Shown: positions 14,787 to 22,625, numbered from the stretch's first letter. The stretch: DNA of 28,719 nt from an uncultured Rhodocyclaceae bacterium (GCA_900549295.1 URNG01000031.1:1-28719), one strand, 5' to 3'. Translations and numbers: made by a program. The notes: a model not told the origin generated them from the letters alone.

Positions 14787-15923
14787 TTACTCGCTGGCGA
14801 TGGTGCGCCCGATGACGAGGCGCTGGATATCGTTCGCGCCTTCGTAGATCTGCGAAATGCGCACGTCGCGGTAGATGCGCTCGACCGGGAAATCGCTGGT
14901 GTAGCCGACGCCGCCGTGGATCTGGATGGCGTCAGAGGCGATCTTCTCGGCGGCTTCGGAGGCGAACATCTTGGCCATCGAGGCCTCCTTGAGACAGGGT
15001 TTACCGGTATCCTTCAGGGTGGCGGCGCGCCAGACCATGAGGCGGGCGGCATCGAGCAGGGTGTTCATGTCGGCGAGTTTGAAGTTGACCGCCTGATGCT
15101 CGATGATCGGCACACCGAAGGTGATGCGCTCCTTGGCGTAGCGCACGGCGGCCTCGAACGCGGCGCGGGCCATGCCGATGCTCTGCGCGGCGATGCCGAT
15201 GCGGCCCGCTTCGAGGTTGGACAGCGCGATCTTGTAGCCTTCGCCTTCCTTGCCGAGCAGGGCGGAGGCCGGCACGCGGCAGTTTTCGAGAATGATCTGC
15301 ACGGTGTCGGACGCGTGCTGGCCCATCTTGTCCTCGGTGCGACCGACGATGAAGCCGGGCGTGGCGGTCGGAATCAGGAAGCAGGAAATGCCTTTCTTGC
15401 CGGCGGCCTTGTCGGTGACGGCAAAAACGATCGCCATATGCGCATGCTTGCCGGTGGTGATGAACTGCTTGACACCGTTCAGGACGAAATGGTCGCCGTC
15501 ACGGTCGGCGCGGGTGGTGATGGCGGCGGCGTCCGAACCGGTGTGCGGCTCGGTGAGGCAGAAGCAGCCGAGCTTCTCGCCGCGGGCCAGCGGCTTCAGC
15601 CATTCTTCCTTCTGCGCATCGGTGCCGTACTTGAGCGTGATGCCGCAGGCCAGCGAGTTCTGCACGCTGACGATGGTCGAGGTCGCGCCGTCGCCGGCGG
15701 CGATTTCTTCCAGGGTGAGCACGAGCGACATGTAGTCCATGCCCGCGCCGTCCCATTCTTCCGGCACGGTCATGCCCATCGCCCCGAGTTCGCCCAGTTC
15801 CTTCAGGGCTTCGGCGGGGAAGGCGTGCGTCTTGTCCCATTCGGCGGCGAAGGGGGCAAGGCGTTCCTGCGCGAAAGCGCGCATGGAGTCGCGGATCATT
15901 TCCTGTTCTTGCGTGAGAATCAT
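14787..15923 (-). CDS. Acyl-CoA dehydrogenase (short/branched-chain type)
   Basis: A 378-residue flavoenzyme that introduces the alpha-beta double bond into an acyl-CoA and passes electrons to ETF. Signatures: CFCLTEPHTGSDA (residues 120-132), the GVKQFITTG flavin segment, and IYEGANDIQRLVIGR, which places the catalytic base Glu361 at the position used by short-chain and 2-methylbutyryl-CoA dehydrogenases. This differs from LiuA in the same array, so the two likely take different substrates (butyryl, isobutyryl or 2-methylbutyryl-CoA here). ATG 15923 has GGAG 8 nt upstream and overlaps the EamA stop as ATGA; longer open frames upstream are off-family. Confidence 0.92.
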   Translation of the reverse strand: MILTQEQEMIRDSMRAFAQERLAPFAAEWDKTHAFPAEALKELGELGAMGMTVPEEWDGAGMDYMSLVLTLEEIAAGDGATSTIVSVQNSLACGITLKYGTDAQKEEWLKPLARGEKLGCFCLTEPHTGSDAAAITTRADRDGDHFVLNGVKQFITTGKHAHMAIVFAVTDKAAGKKGISCFLIPTATPGFIVGRTEDKMGQHASDTVQIILENCRVPASALLGKEGEGYKIALSNLEAGRIGIAAQSIGMARAAFEAAVRYAKERITFGVPIIEHQAVNFKLADMNTLLDAARLMVWRAATLKDTGKPCLKEASMAKMFASEAAEKIASDAIQIHGGVGYTSDFPVERIYRDVRISQIYEGANDIQRLVIGRTIASE

Positions 15924-16837
15924 GCTGTTTTCTCCAAAAAAGTTCGTTTTTTCAAGGTGCTCAATAAAACGCCGGCAATCACCAGCAGGCCGCCGAACAG
16001 CACCGCCCAACTCAGACGCTCGTCGAGCAGCCAGGCGGCTTGCAGCACGGCGAAGACCGGCACCAGATTGATGAAGATCGAGGTCTTGCCGGCTCCCAGT
16101 TGGTGCACGGCGGCGGTGAACCAGGTGTAGGCGATCGCGGTGCCGCACACGGCGAGGAACAACAGGCCGCCCCAGACGCGCCACGACCAGCCGCCGATCT
16201 CGATGCCGCCTTGCAGCAGGGCGGCCAGACCGAGCAGGGCGGCGCCGGTGAAGGAGGCGTACAGGGTGGTGGCCTGCGCCGAAAAGCGGTGCGTGCTGCG
16301 CCAGCCGATGAAGGTGTAGGTTGTCCACGTCGCCACGCAACCCAGGATCAGCCACTCGCCCAGGCCGATGCCACCGTGCAGCAGCGCCAGCGGGTTGCCG
16401 TTGCCGATCACCGTCAGACAGCCGCCCAGCGCAATGGCGCAGCCGACGGCGCGGCGCGCATCCATCCTTTCCTTGCCGGTCAGCCACGAGACGAGAATGA
16501 TGACCACCGGATTCAGCGCCACCACCAGCGCGCCGCGCCCGGCCGGCACGTGCTGTAGTCCGAAGAAAAAGCACATGCCGTAAAGAAAGATGCCGAAAAA
16601 ACCGAGTCCCCAGACCAGCAGCCAGTCCTGCCGACCGGTCGGCAGGGGGATGGTCTGCCCGGAAGCGATCATCACCGCCCCGAGAACCAGCCCGGCGAGC
16701 AGAAAGCGCAGGGCATTGACGATCAGCGGCGCCTGCAATTCCTGGACGATCACCCGCCCAGCCACCCAGGTGCCGCCCCACAGCGCCATCGCAATCACCA
16801 GCTTGGCGTAGGTCAGGCTGCGGGACTCGGCGCGCAC
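15920..16837 (-). CDS. EamA/DMT-superfamily transporter
   Basis: A 305-residue inner-membrane protein with about ten hydrophobic segments in two EamA repeats (first around residues 10-145, second around 160-295). Landmarks are MALWGGTWVAGR near the N-terminus, the ALNPVVIILVSWL helix, and GTAIAYTWFTAAVHQLGAGKTSIFINLVPVFAVL in the second repeat. DMT proteins export amino acids and other metabolites; the substrate is unknown, though a branched-chain amino or keto acid would fit the context. The start is GTG 16837, which directly abuts the thiolase TAA and has only a weak site, so coupling to thiolase translation is likely. It ends in a 4-nt overlap with the acyl-CoA dehydrogenase. Confidence 0.9.
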   Translation of the reverse strand: MRAESRSLTYAKLVIAMALWGGTWVAGRVIVQELQAPLIVNALRFLLAGLVLGAVMIASGQTIPLPTGRQDWLLVWGLGFFGIFLYGMCFFFGLQHVPAGRGALVVALNPVVIILVSWLTGKERMDARRAVGCAIALGGCLTVIGNGNPLALLHGGIGLGEWLILGCVATWTTYTFIGWRSTHRFSAQATTLYASFTGAALLGLAALLQGGIEIGGWSWRVWGGLLFLAVCGTAIAYTWFTAAVHQLGAGKTSIFINLVPVFAVLQAAWLLDERLSWAVLFGGLLVIAGVLLSTLKKRTFLEKTA

Positions 16838-18028
16838 TTAGAGGAGTTCCACCGCCAGCGCCGTGGCTTCGCCGCCGCCGATGCACAGGGAAGCGACGCC
16901 GCGCTTTTTGCCGTATTTGCGCAGCGCGCCGAGCAGCGTCACCAGAATGCGCGCGCCGGACGCGCCGATCGGGTGGCCCAGGGCGCAAGCGCCGCCATGC
17001 ACGTTGACCTTGGCCGGATCGAGCTTCAAGTCGTGCAGCGCCGCCATGGCGACCACGGCGAAGGCTTCGTTGACTTCGTAGAGGTCGACCGAGTCCGCCG
17101 TCCAGCCGGTCTTGGCAAAGAGCTTTTCGATGGAACCCACCGGGGCCGACGGGAACTTGGCCGGCACGCCAGCATGCGTGGTGTGGCCGACGATGCGGGC
17201 GAGCGGGTTCAGACCCAGCTTTTCCGCCTGCGAAGCGCGCATCAGAACGAGGGCCGCAGCGCCGTCGGAAATCGAGGACGAATTGGCCGGCGTGACCGTG
17301 CCATCCTTCTTGAAGGCGGGTTTCAGGGTCGGGATTTTCTCGATATTCACCGAGAACGGGCCTTCGTCCTTGGCGATCGTCACCTCGCCCTTGCGGCCAG
17401 CCACCGTCACCGGCGTGATTTCCCAATCGAAAGCGCCATTGTTGCTGGCCTCGATTGCGCGCTGGGTCGATTGCACGGCGTAGGCGTCCTGCGCCTCGCG
17501 GGTGAAACCGTAGGCTTCGGCGCACTCCTCGGCGAAGGTGCCCATCAGGCGACCGCGTGTTTCCTTGCTGTAGGCGTCTTCCAGGCCGTCCATGAACATG
17601 TGGTCGAACACCTGGCCGTGACCCAGGCGATAGCCGCCGCGCGCCTTGGGCAGCAGGTAGGGCGCATTGGTCATCGATTCCATGCCGCCGACCACGGCAA
17701 CGCCGTAGGAACCGGCGAGAATGCCGTCGTGGCCGAGCATGGTGGCCTTCATGGCCGAGCCGCAGACCTTGTGAATGGTGGCGCAGCCAGCGGACAGCGG
17801 CAGCCCGGCCTGCAAGGCGGCCTGACGGGCCGGGGCCTGGCCCTGGCCGGCTTGCAGCACGCAGCCCATGAGCACTTCCTCGACCAGATTGGCGTCGATG
17901 CCGGCGCGGGCGACCGCCGCCTTGATGGCTTCGGCCCCGAGATTGGCGGCGGTCAGACTGGAAAAGCCGCCCTGGAAGCTGCCCATGGCGGTGCGGGCGG
18001 CGGATACGATAACGATGGGATCGCTCAT
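16838..18028 (-). CDS. Acetyl-CoA acetyltransferase (thiolase)
   Basis: A 396-residue degradative/biosynthetic type thiolase that cleaves or forms acetoacetyl-CoA (or the 2-methyl analogue from isoleucine). The nucleophile Cys89 is in IHKVCGSAMK, the activating His352 in CALGHPIGASGARI, and the acid-base Cys382 in SLCIGGGEATAL. Residue spacing between the three equals that of the well-known Zoogloea enzyme, with a 4-residue shift at the C-terminus. ATG 18028 has AGGAG about 9 nt upstream. It begins 19 nt after the GNAT-carbonic anhydrase gene. It could complete leucine breakdown after activation of acetoacetate and may also feed PHA synthesis, although no phaA/phaB pair lies beside phaC. Confidence 0.94.
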   Translation of the reverse strand: MSDPIVIVSAARTAMGSFQGGFSSLTAANLGAEAIKAAVARAGIDANLVEEVLMGCVLQAGQGQAPARQAALQAGLPLSAGCATIHKVCGSAMKATMLGHDGILAGSYGVAVVGGMESMTNAPYLLPKARGGYRLGHGQVFDHMFMDGLEDAYSKETRGRLMGTFAEECAEAYGFTREAQDAYAVQSTQRAIEASNNGAFDWEITPVTVAGRKGEVTIAKDEGPFSVNIEKIPTLKPAFKKDGTVTPANSSSISDGAAALVLMRASQAEKLGLNPLARIVGHTTHAGVPAKFPSAPVGSIEKLFAKTGWTADSVDLYEVNEAFAVVAMAALHDLKLDPAKVNVHGGACALGHPIGASGARILVTLLGALRKYGKKRGVASLCIGGGEATALAVELL

Positions 18029-18047
18029 GCTGTTTTACTCCTGAGAT

Positions 18048-19220
18048 TTATTGTGGGTTGAGGGAAAGGTTTTTGTCTTCCAGGGCGCGCAGGGCGGCCT
18101 GGTAGCGCGGCGGCAGATCGCCGGCCTGATCGACGGTAATGCCCAGATCGTGCATCAACCCGTCTTTCAGACCATAAATCCAGCCGTGGATGGTGAGTTT
18201 CTGGCCACGCGCCCAGGCATCCTGCACCACCGGGGTATTGCACAGGCTGACCACCTGCTCCAGCACGTTCACTTCGCACAGGCGGTCGACGCGCTGCGCC
18301 TGCGGCGTGCCGTCGATCAGCTCCCGGTGCAGGTTGATGACCTGATGCACGTTGTGCAACCAGAAATCGGCAATGCCGACGCGCGCTTTCTGCAAGGCGG
18401 CAGTGACGCCGCCGCAGCCGTAGTGGCCGACCACCATGATGTGCTTCACCTTGAGCACGTCGATGGCGTACTGGATGACCGACAGGCAGTTGAGATCGGT
18501 ATGCACCACCAGATTGGCGACGTTGCGATGCACGAACACTTCGCCCGGCAAGAGACCGACGATCTGGTTGGCCGGCACGCGCGAATCGGAACAGCCGATC
18601 CAGAGGAATTCCGGCGCTTGCAGATCGGCCAGCCGCTTGAAGTAGGTCGGATCGACTTCCTGCATCTGGCGCGCCCAGGCGCGGTTGAAATCGAACAGGT
18701 GGCAGAGGTTCTCGTTGCGGATTTCTTCTTCCGACCAGTTATCGAGGTCGAGTGCCATGAAGATGGCCCCTTCCACCGGGGTCTGGTAATAGTTGGGCGC
18801 TTCGCTGAAACCGAGTTCGCGGTAGAGCTTCACTGCCAGACGCATGTTCGGCAGGGTATCGACCAGGAGCTTGCGATAACCGATTTCCTTGGCAGCCCTG
18901 ATGGCGGCCATGGCAAGCCGGCGACCGACGCCATGACCGCGCTTTTCCGGCGTGACGTAGAGGCGTTTCATCTCGCACACGCCCTCGCTGCCCGCCGCCG
19001 GGCGGATGCCGATACAGCCCGCCGGCTGGCCGTCGAGTTCGGCGAAAAACAGGCGGCCATTGGCACCGGCATAGGGCGCCGGCAGCGAGGCCATGTCTTC
19101 GTCGAAGTGCTGATAGGAAAGATCGACGCCCAACCAGGCCGCGTAATTGCGGAAATACTGGCGGACCTGCTCGAGGGCCTCGTGATCCTCCGCACTGAGG
19201 ATGCGCAATCTGAAATTCAT
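18048..19220 (-). CDS. Fusion of GNAT acetyltransferase and beta-carbonic anhydrase
   Basis: A 390-residue two-domain protein. Residues 1-160 form a GNAT domain, with the acetyl-CoA loop RGHGVGRRLA (94-103) and the C-terminal DTLPNMRLAVKLYRELGF. Residues about 170-390 form a complete beta-carbonic anhydrase with zinc ligands Cys210, His266 and Cys269, the Asp212/Arg214 dyad (CSDSRVP) and GHYGCGG. The anhydrase interconverts CO2 and bicarbonate; the GNAT substrate is unknown. No stop or frameshift separates the domains, so this is a genuine single frame. ATG 19220 starts the GNAT fold (GGAG at about 11 nt); further upstream sequence is off-family. In this operon the anhydrase could feed bicarbonate to LiuB/LiuD. 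Confidence 0.93.
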   Translation of the reverse strand: MNFRLRILSAEDHEALEQVRQYFRNYAAWLGVDLSYQHFDEDMASLPAPYAGANGRLFFAELDGQPAGCIGIRPAAGSEGVCEMKRLYVTPEKRGHGVGRRLAMAAIRAAKEIGYRKLLVDTLPNMRLAVKLYRELGFSEAPNYYQTPVEGAIFMALDLDNWSEEEIRNENLCHLFDFNRAWARQMQEVDPTYFKRLADLQAPEFLWIGCSDSRVPANQIVGLLPGEVFVHRNVANLVVHTDLNCLSVIQYAIDVLKVKHIMVVGHYGCGGVTAALQKARVGIADFWLHNVHQVINLHRELIDGTPQAQRVDRLCEVNVLEQVVSLCNTPVVQDAWARGQKLTIHGWIYGLKDGLMHDLGITVDQAGDLPPRYQAALRALEDKNLSLNPQ

Positions 19221-19272
19221 AGGGGCGACACTCCGGTATGCCCGGCCAGCGCCGGAGCGCGGCCACGGCAGG

Positions 19273-19302
19273 GCTGCATCTGCGCGGTTGCGCAGATACA
19301 GC
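19273..19302. repeat. Stem-loop between liuA and the GNAT-carbonic anhydrase gene
   Basis: ATCTGCGC (19278-19285) and GCGCAGAT (19290-19297) form a perfect stem with loop GGTT, extended past one mismatch by GCTG/CAGC. It sits in the 109-nt gap downstream of liuA. No T-tract follows on the minus strand, so it may be an mRNA processing or stability element within the transcript. Confidence 0.55.
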
Positions 19303-19329
19303 ATTTTACCCGGAGCGTCAGCCGGACAC

Positions 19330-20502
19330 TCACCGCGTTTCCGCCAGCAGCTCGCGGCCAATCAGCATGCGGCGGATCTCGCTGGTGCCGGCACCGATTT
19401 CATACAGTTTGGCATCGCGCCACAAACGGCCCGCCGGGTATTCGTTGGTGTAGCCGATGCCGCCCAGGGTCTGGATCGCCTCGCCGGCCATCCAGGTTGC
19501 CTTTTCCGCCGAATAAAGAATGGCCCCGGCAGCATCCTTGCGCAGCGTGCGCGCGTGATCCGCCGTGTCGCAGGCGCGGCCCACCGCATAGACGTAAGCA
19601 CGGGTGGCCTGCCAGGTGGAATACAGATCGGCCACCTTGCCCTGCATCAGCTGGAATTCACCGATGGCTTGCCCGAACTGCTTGCGCTCGTGCAGATAAG
19701 GCACCACCACGTCCATGCAGGCGGCCATGATGCCGAGCGGCCCGCCGCAGAGCACGGCGCGCTCGTAATCCAGCCCGGACATCAGCACCTTGACGCCGTT
19801 GCCGACGCCGCCCAGGACGTTTTCTTCCGGCACTTCGCAGTCGTCGAAAAAGAGCGGGAAGGTGTTGGAGCCGCGCATGCCCAGCTTGTCGAGATGGCTG
19901 CCGTGGCTGAAGCCGGCAAAGCCCTTTTCGACGAGGAAAGCGGTGATGCCTTTGGGGCCTGCGGCAGGATCGGTCTTGGCGTAGACCACCAGGGTGTCGG
20001 CGTCGCCGCCGTTGGTGATCCACATCTTCGCGCCGTTGAGAACGTAGCGATCGCCCTTTTTGTCGGCGCGCAGATTCATCGACACCACGTCGGAACCGGC
20101 ATTCGGCTCGCTCATGGCCAGCGCGCCGACGTGTTCGCCGGAAATCAGCCGGGGCAGGTATTTCTGCTTCTGCGCCTCGCTGCCGTTGCGGCGGATCTGA
20201 TTCACGCACAGATTGGAGTGCGCGCCGTAGGACAGGCCGACCGAGGCGGAAGCACGGGAAATTTCCTCCAGGGCCACGATGTGCGCGAGATAACCCATGC
20301 CGGTGCCGCCGTACTCTTCCGGCGCAGTCATGCCGAGCAGGCCCATGTCGCCGAACTTGCGCCAGAGATCGGCGGGGAATTCGTTGGCGCGGTCGATGTC
20401 GGCGGCGCGCGGGGCGATTTCGGCGTCGGCAAAGGCTTTGACCGCGTCGCGCAGGGCGTCGATGTCTTCGCCCAAGGCGAAGTCGAGGCTGGGAATCAAC
20501 AT
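19330..20502 (-). CDS. liuA: Isovaleryl-CoA dehydrogenase
   Basis: A 390-residue acyl-CoA dehydrogenase that oxidises isovaleryl-CoA to 3-methylcrotonyl-CoA, the committed step of this pathway. The typical ALAMSEPNAGSDVVSM signature (127-142) is present. The catalytic glutamate is in GLDYERAVLCGGPLGIM (Glu247), the helix-G position characteristic of isovaleryl-CoA dehydrogenases, while the usual C-terminal position reads YEIGAGTSEIRR without the catalytic Glu of other family members. This pattern supports the assignment over a generic dehydrogenase. ATG 20502 has GGAG 8 nt upstream; sequence before it is unlike the family. It follows the thioesterase gene by 32 nt. Confidence 0.95.
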   Translation of the reverse strand: MLIPSLDFALGEDIDALRDAVKAFADAEIAPRAADIDRANEFPADLWRKFGDMGLLGMTAPEEYGGTGMGYLAHIVALEEISRASASVGLSYGAHSNLCVNQIRRNGSEAQKQKYLPRLISGEHVGALAMSEPNAGSDVVSMNLRADKKGDRYVLNGAKMWITNGGDADTLVVYAKTDPAAGPKGITAFLVEKGFAGFSHGSHLDKLGMRGSNTFPLFFDDCEVPEENVLGGVGNGVKVLMSGLDYERAVLCGGPLGIMAACMDVVVPYLHERKQFGQAIGEFQLMQGKVADLYSTWQATRAYVYAVGRACDTADHARTLRKDAAGAILYSAEKATWMAGEAIQTLGGIGYTNEYPAGRLWRDAKLYEIGAGTSEIRRMLIGRELLAETR

Positions 20503-20534
20503 GGTTTTGTCTCCATTATCGTTGTGGGTGAAAC

Positions 20535-20996
20535 TTATTTTTCGGTTTTGCCGCGCATCGCCATGATCGTCTGCTGCATCAGGGCGCACAGGTTTTCCTG
20601 GCCGTTGCGGACGGCGAAAACCTCGGCCTGGGTGACGATCAGGGTACGTCCGGGCCGCACCACCTTGCCGCGCGCGATCAATTTTTCGCCATCGGCGGGG
20701 GCGACGAGATTCATCTTGTATTCGACGGTCAGCACCGACGTATCGGCAGGCGTGACGCTCATTGCCGCGTAGCCTGCCGCCGAATCGGCGATCATGCCGA
20801 CAATGCCGCCGTGCACGAAACCATGCTGCTGCTCGACGCCATCCCAGTGCGGCAGGTGGATTTCGGTGCGGCCAGGCTCGACGCTGGCCAGTTCGGCGCG
20901 GATCAGCTGCATGGCGTGCTGCAAGGCGAAGCTGGCCCGGACGCGGGCAGCAAAACCGGCATCGACGGGCGCGGCGGAATCGGGCGTTTGTCTCAT
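20535..20996 (-). CDS. PaaI-type hotdog thioesterase
   Basis: A 153-residue hotdog-fold protein of the PaaI/YdiI group. The key segment is HGFVHGGIVGMIADSAAGYAA (residues 58-78), with the HGG loop at 62-64 and Asp71 in the likely catalytic position. The later TVEYKMNLVAPADG strand is also typical. It would hydrolyse stalled or toxic acyl-CoA esters, releasing CoA; a housekeeping role in the liu pathway is plausible. ATG 20996 is chosen because GGA lies about 10 nt upstream and the LiuR-like dyad is immediately further upstream; longer forms would read through that dyad. It is the first gene after the putative liu promoter. Confidence 0.9.
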   Translation of the reverse strand: MRQTPDSAAPVDAGFAARVRASFALQHAMQLIRAELASVEPGRTEIHLPHWDGVEQQHGFVHGGIVGMIADSAAGYAAMSVTPADTSVLTVEYKMNLVAPADGEKLIARGKVVRPGRTLIVTQAEVFAVRNGQENLCALMQQTIMAMRGKTEK

Positions 20997-21015
20997 GGGG
21001 TTTTTATCCTTGTTA

Positions 21016-21037
21016 TTTACGTTGACGTTAACGTAAA
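21016..21037 (-). promoter_or_regulatory. LiuR-like operator/promoter of the liu genes
   Basis: TTTACGTT (21016-21023) and AACGTAAA (21030-21037) form a perfect 8-bp dyad with a 6-bp spacer, in the 70-nt gap between liuR and the thioesterase gene. On the minus strand TTGGTT and TAAATA, 16 nt apart, bracket most of it as possible -35 and -10 boxes. A MerR-type regulator binding between the boxes fits. The ACGT-rich dyad resembles the LiuR motif described for proteobacteria as I recall it. The transcript leader would be very short. Confidence 0.7.
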
Positions 21038-21066
21038 CCAAAACCGCGAAAAAATCACGCTGAAAA

Positions 21067-21459
21067 TCACGCTTGCTCCCGCCGCAGCAACTCTTTCCTG
21101 CATTGCGTCTCGAACTGCCCGATCTCCGCCAGCATCGCCTCGATGTCCTCACGCTGCTGCTCCAGCGCGGCGCGGCGTTTTTCCATGATGCGCAGGCATT
21201 CGACGAGTTGCGGCGTTTCGTCCTCGGTGGAGTTGTACATGCCGATCAGATCCTTGATTTCGGCCAAGCTCAGGCCCAGGCGCTTGCCGCGCAGCGCCAT
21301 TTTCAGACGGGCGCGGTCGCGGCGGGTAAACACGCGCTTGCCGCCTTCGCGCTGCGGCGCGAGGATGCCCTGATCTTCCCAGAACCGGATGGTGCGCGGG
21401 GTGATGGCGAAATCACGGGCAAGATCGGAAATGCCGAACACAGCCGCCGACTGTCGCAT
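21067..21459 (-). CDS. liuR: MerR-family regulator of branched-chain acyl-CoA catabolism
   Basis: A 130-residue regulator. Residues about 8-75 form the MerR winged helix-turn-helix (FGISDLARDFAITPRTIRFWEDQGIL, then RVFTRRDRARLKMALRGKRLG), and residues about 85-125 a dimerisation coiled coil rich in Glu and Arg. There is no metal-binding Cys-rich tail; Cys residues are few, which argues against the metal-sensing branch. Head position in front of liu genes and the adjacent dyad support LiuR. ATG 21459 has AAGGAG 6 nt upstream, the best site nearby; upstream in-frame sequence is off-family. It is divergent from the MBL-phaC pair, with 110 nt between. Confidence 0.92.
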   Translation of the reverse strand: MRQSAAVFGISDLARDFAITPRTIRFWEDQGILAPQREGGKRVFTRRDRARLKMALRGKRLGLSLAEIKDLIGMYNSTEDETPQLVECLRIMEKRRAALEQQREDIEAMLAEIGQFETQCRKELLRREQA

Positions 21460-21569
21460 TGTTTCTCCTTTGTTACAACGAAACGATTCCCTGAAACAGC
21501 GGTTTTTCAATCCGCCCCCGTATGGTAACTTGTTGCCGTCCCCAGGCCGAAATCTTTCCGAGTCCTTCC

Positions 21570-22610
21570 ATGCCCTTGCGTTACCCGTTCCCTGAAATTC
21601 CTGCTGCCGGCGAAATCCGCGCAGTGGCGGACGGCATTTTCTGGCTGCGCATGCCGCTTCCCTTCCAGCTCGACCACATCAATCTGTGGCTACTGCGCGA
21701 CGGCGCGGGCTGGACGCTGGTGGACACAGGGTTTCCAAACGATGACGTGCGCGCCACCTGGCGCAGCATCCTCGCCGCGCTGGACGGGCCGGTGCGGCGC
21801 ATCATCGTCACCCATTTCCACCCCGATCATCTCGGTCTGGCCGACTGGCTGTTGCAGGAAACCGGGGCGCAACTGCTGATGACCAGCGGCGAATTTCTCA
21901 CCGCCCACGCTGTGTGGAACGAAGTCGGCGGCCACGGCGCGCGTTTCATGGTCGAACAGTTCCGCCAGCACGGTCTGGATGCCGAACTCCTGGAAAAATT
22001 CGCTCGGCGCGGCTCCGGCTACCGTCAAGCCGTGGCGGCGCTGCCCGAGCATTACGAACGCCTCAAGGCGGGCGACAGCCTGCGCATCGATGGCCGCGAC
22101 TGGCAGACCAGCATTGGCCACGGCCACGCGCCGGAGCATCTGGCGCTCCACTGCGCCGAACTCGGCCTGCTGATTTCCGGCGACATGCTGCTGCCGCGCA
22201 TTTCCACCAACATCAGCGTTTTTGCTGCAACGCCCGAGGCCGACGCGCTGGGCTGGTATCTCGCTTCGCTCGCTGAAATGTCCGCGCAACAACCGGCTGA
22301 TACGCTGGTGCTGCCTTCGCACGGTCTTCCCTTCGTCGGCATCCAGGAGCGCGTCGCCGATCTGGAAGCGCACCATCAGGAACGCCTGCGGGCGCTGGAG
22401 GCAAGCTGCGCCGCCGCCCCGCAGCACGCGGCGGGCCTCCTGGACGTCCTGTTTGGCCGCGCGCTGGACACGCATCAGACCATGTTCGCCATGGGCGAAG
22501 CCATCGCCCATCTCAACTACCTGGAGCGCCGGGGGCGGTTGTTGCGCCACATCGACGCCACCGGGATAATTCGCCATTCGTGCCCGAATCCATCGGGCAC
22601 GACCCACTGA
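21570..22610 (+). CDS. MBL-fold metallo-hydrolase
   Basis: A 346-residue metallo-beta-lactamase-fold protein unrelated at close range to the one at 3037-3951. The dinuclear metal motif is THFHPDH (His82, His84, Asp86, His87), followed by GHGHAPEH (His186 region), Asp205 in LISGDMLL and His251 in LPSHGLPF. The start ATG 21570 (MPLRYPFPEIP) begins the conserved N-terminus; ATG 21522 is in frame but adds off-family sequence. The ribosome-binding site is weak. Function is unknown; it may be a thioesterase or lactonase. The gene ends in a perfect hairpin and stands 15 nt before phaC, so the two may be co-transcribed. Confidence 0.9.
   Translation: MPLRYPFPEIPAAGEIRAVADGIFWLRMPLPFQLDHINLWLLRDGAGWTLVDTGFPNDDVRATWRSILAALDGPVRRIIVTHFHPDHLGLADWLLQETGAQLLMTSGEFLTAHAVWNEVGGHGARFMVEQFRQHGLDAELLEKFARRGSGYRQAVAALPEHYERLKAGDSLRIDGRDWQTSIGHGHAPEHLALHCAELGLLISGDMLLPRISTNISVFAATPEADALGWYLASLAEMSAQQPADTLVLPSHGLPFVGIQERVADLEAHHQERLRALEASCAAAPQHAAGLLDVLFGRALDTHQTMFAMGEAIAHLNYLERRGRLLRHIDATGIIRHSCPNPSGTTH
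22578..22602 (+). repeat. Perfect 9-bp hairpin at the MBL-phaC junction
   Basis: TCGTGCCCG and CGGGCACGA flank loop AATCCAT within the last codons of the MBL gene, 23 nt before the phaC start. No T-tract follows. It could reduce readthrough, protect the phaC message or be incidental. Confidence 0.5.
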
Positions 22611-22625
22611 CAGAGGAGTCAACAC

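Noticed and set aside
14787..17525. Very long open frame of about 912 codons on the minus strand
   Set aside because: Only the last 378 codons are protein-like (acyl-CoA dehydrogenase); the rest is Arg/Gly-rich antiframe reading through the EamA and thiolase genes.
18048..19220. GNAT and carbonic anhydrase as two genes joined by a sequencing error
   Set aside because: The frame runs through the junction (residues 155-185) without odd composition, stop codon or second ribosome-binding site, so a real fusion is the simpler reading.
18051..19730. 559-codon open frame on the plus strand opposite the carbonic anhydrase fusion
   Set aside because: Shadow of the well-supported minus-strand genes; no recognisable fold and no ribosome-binding site seen.
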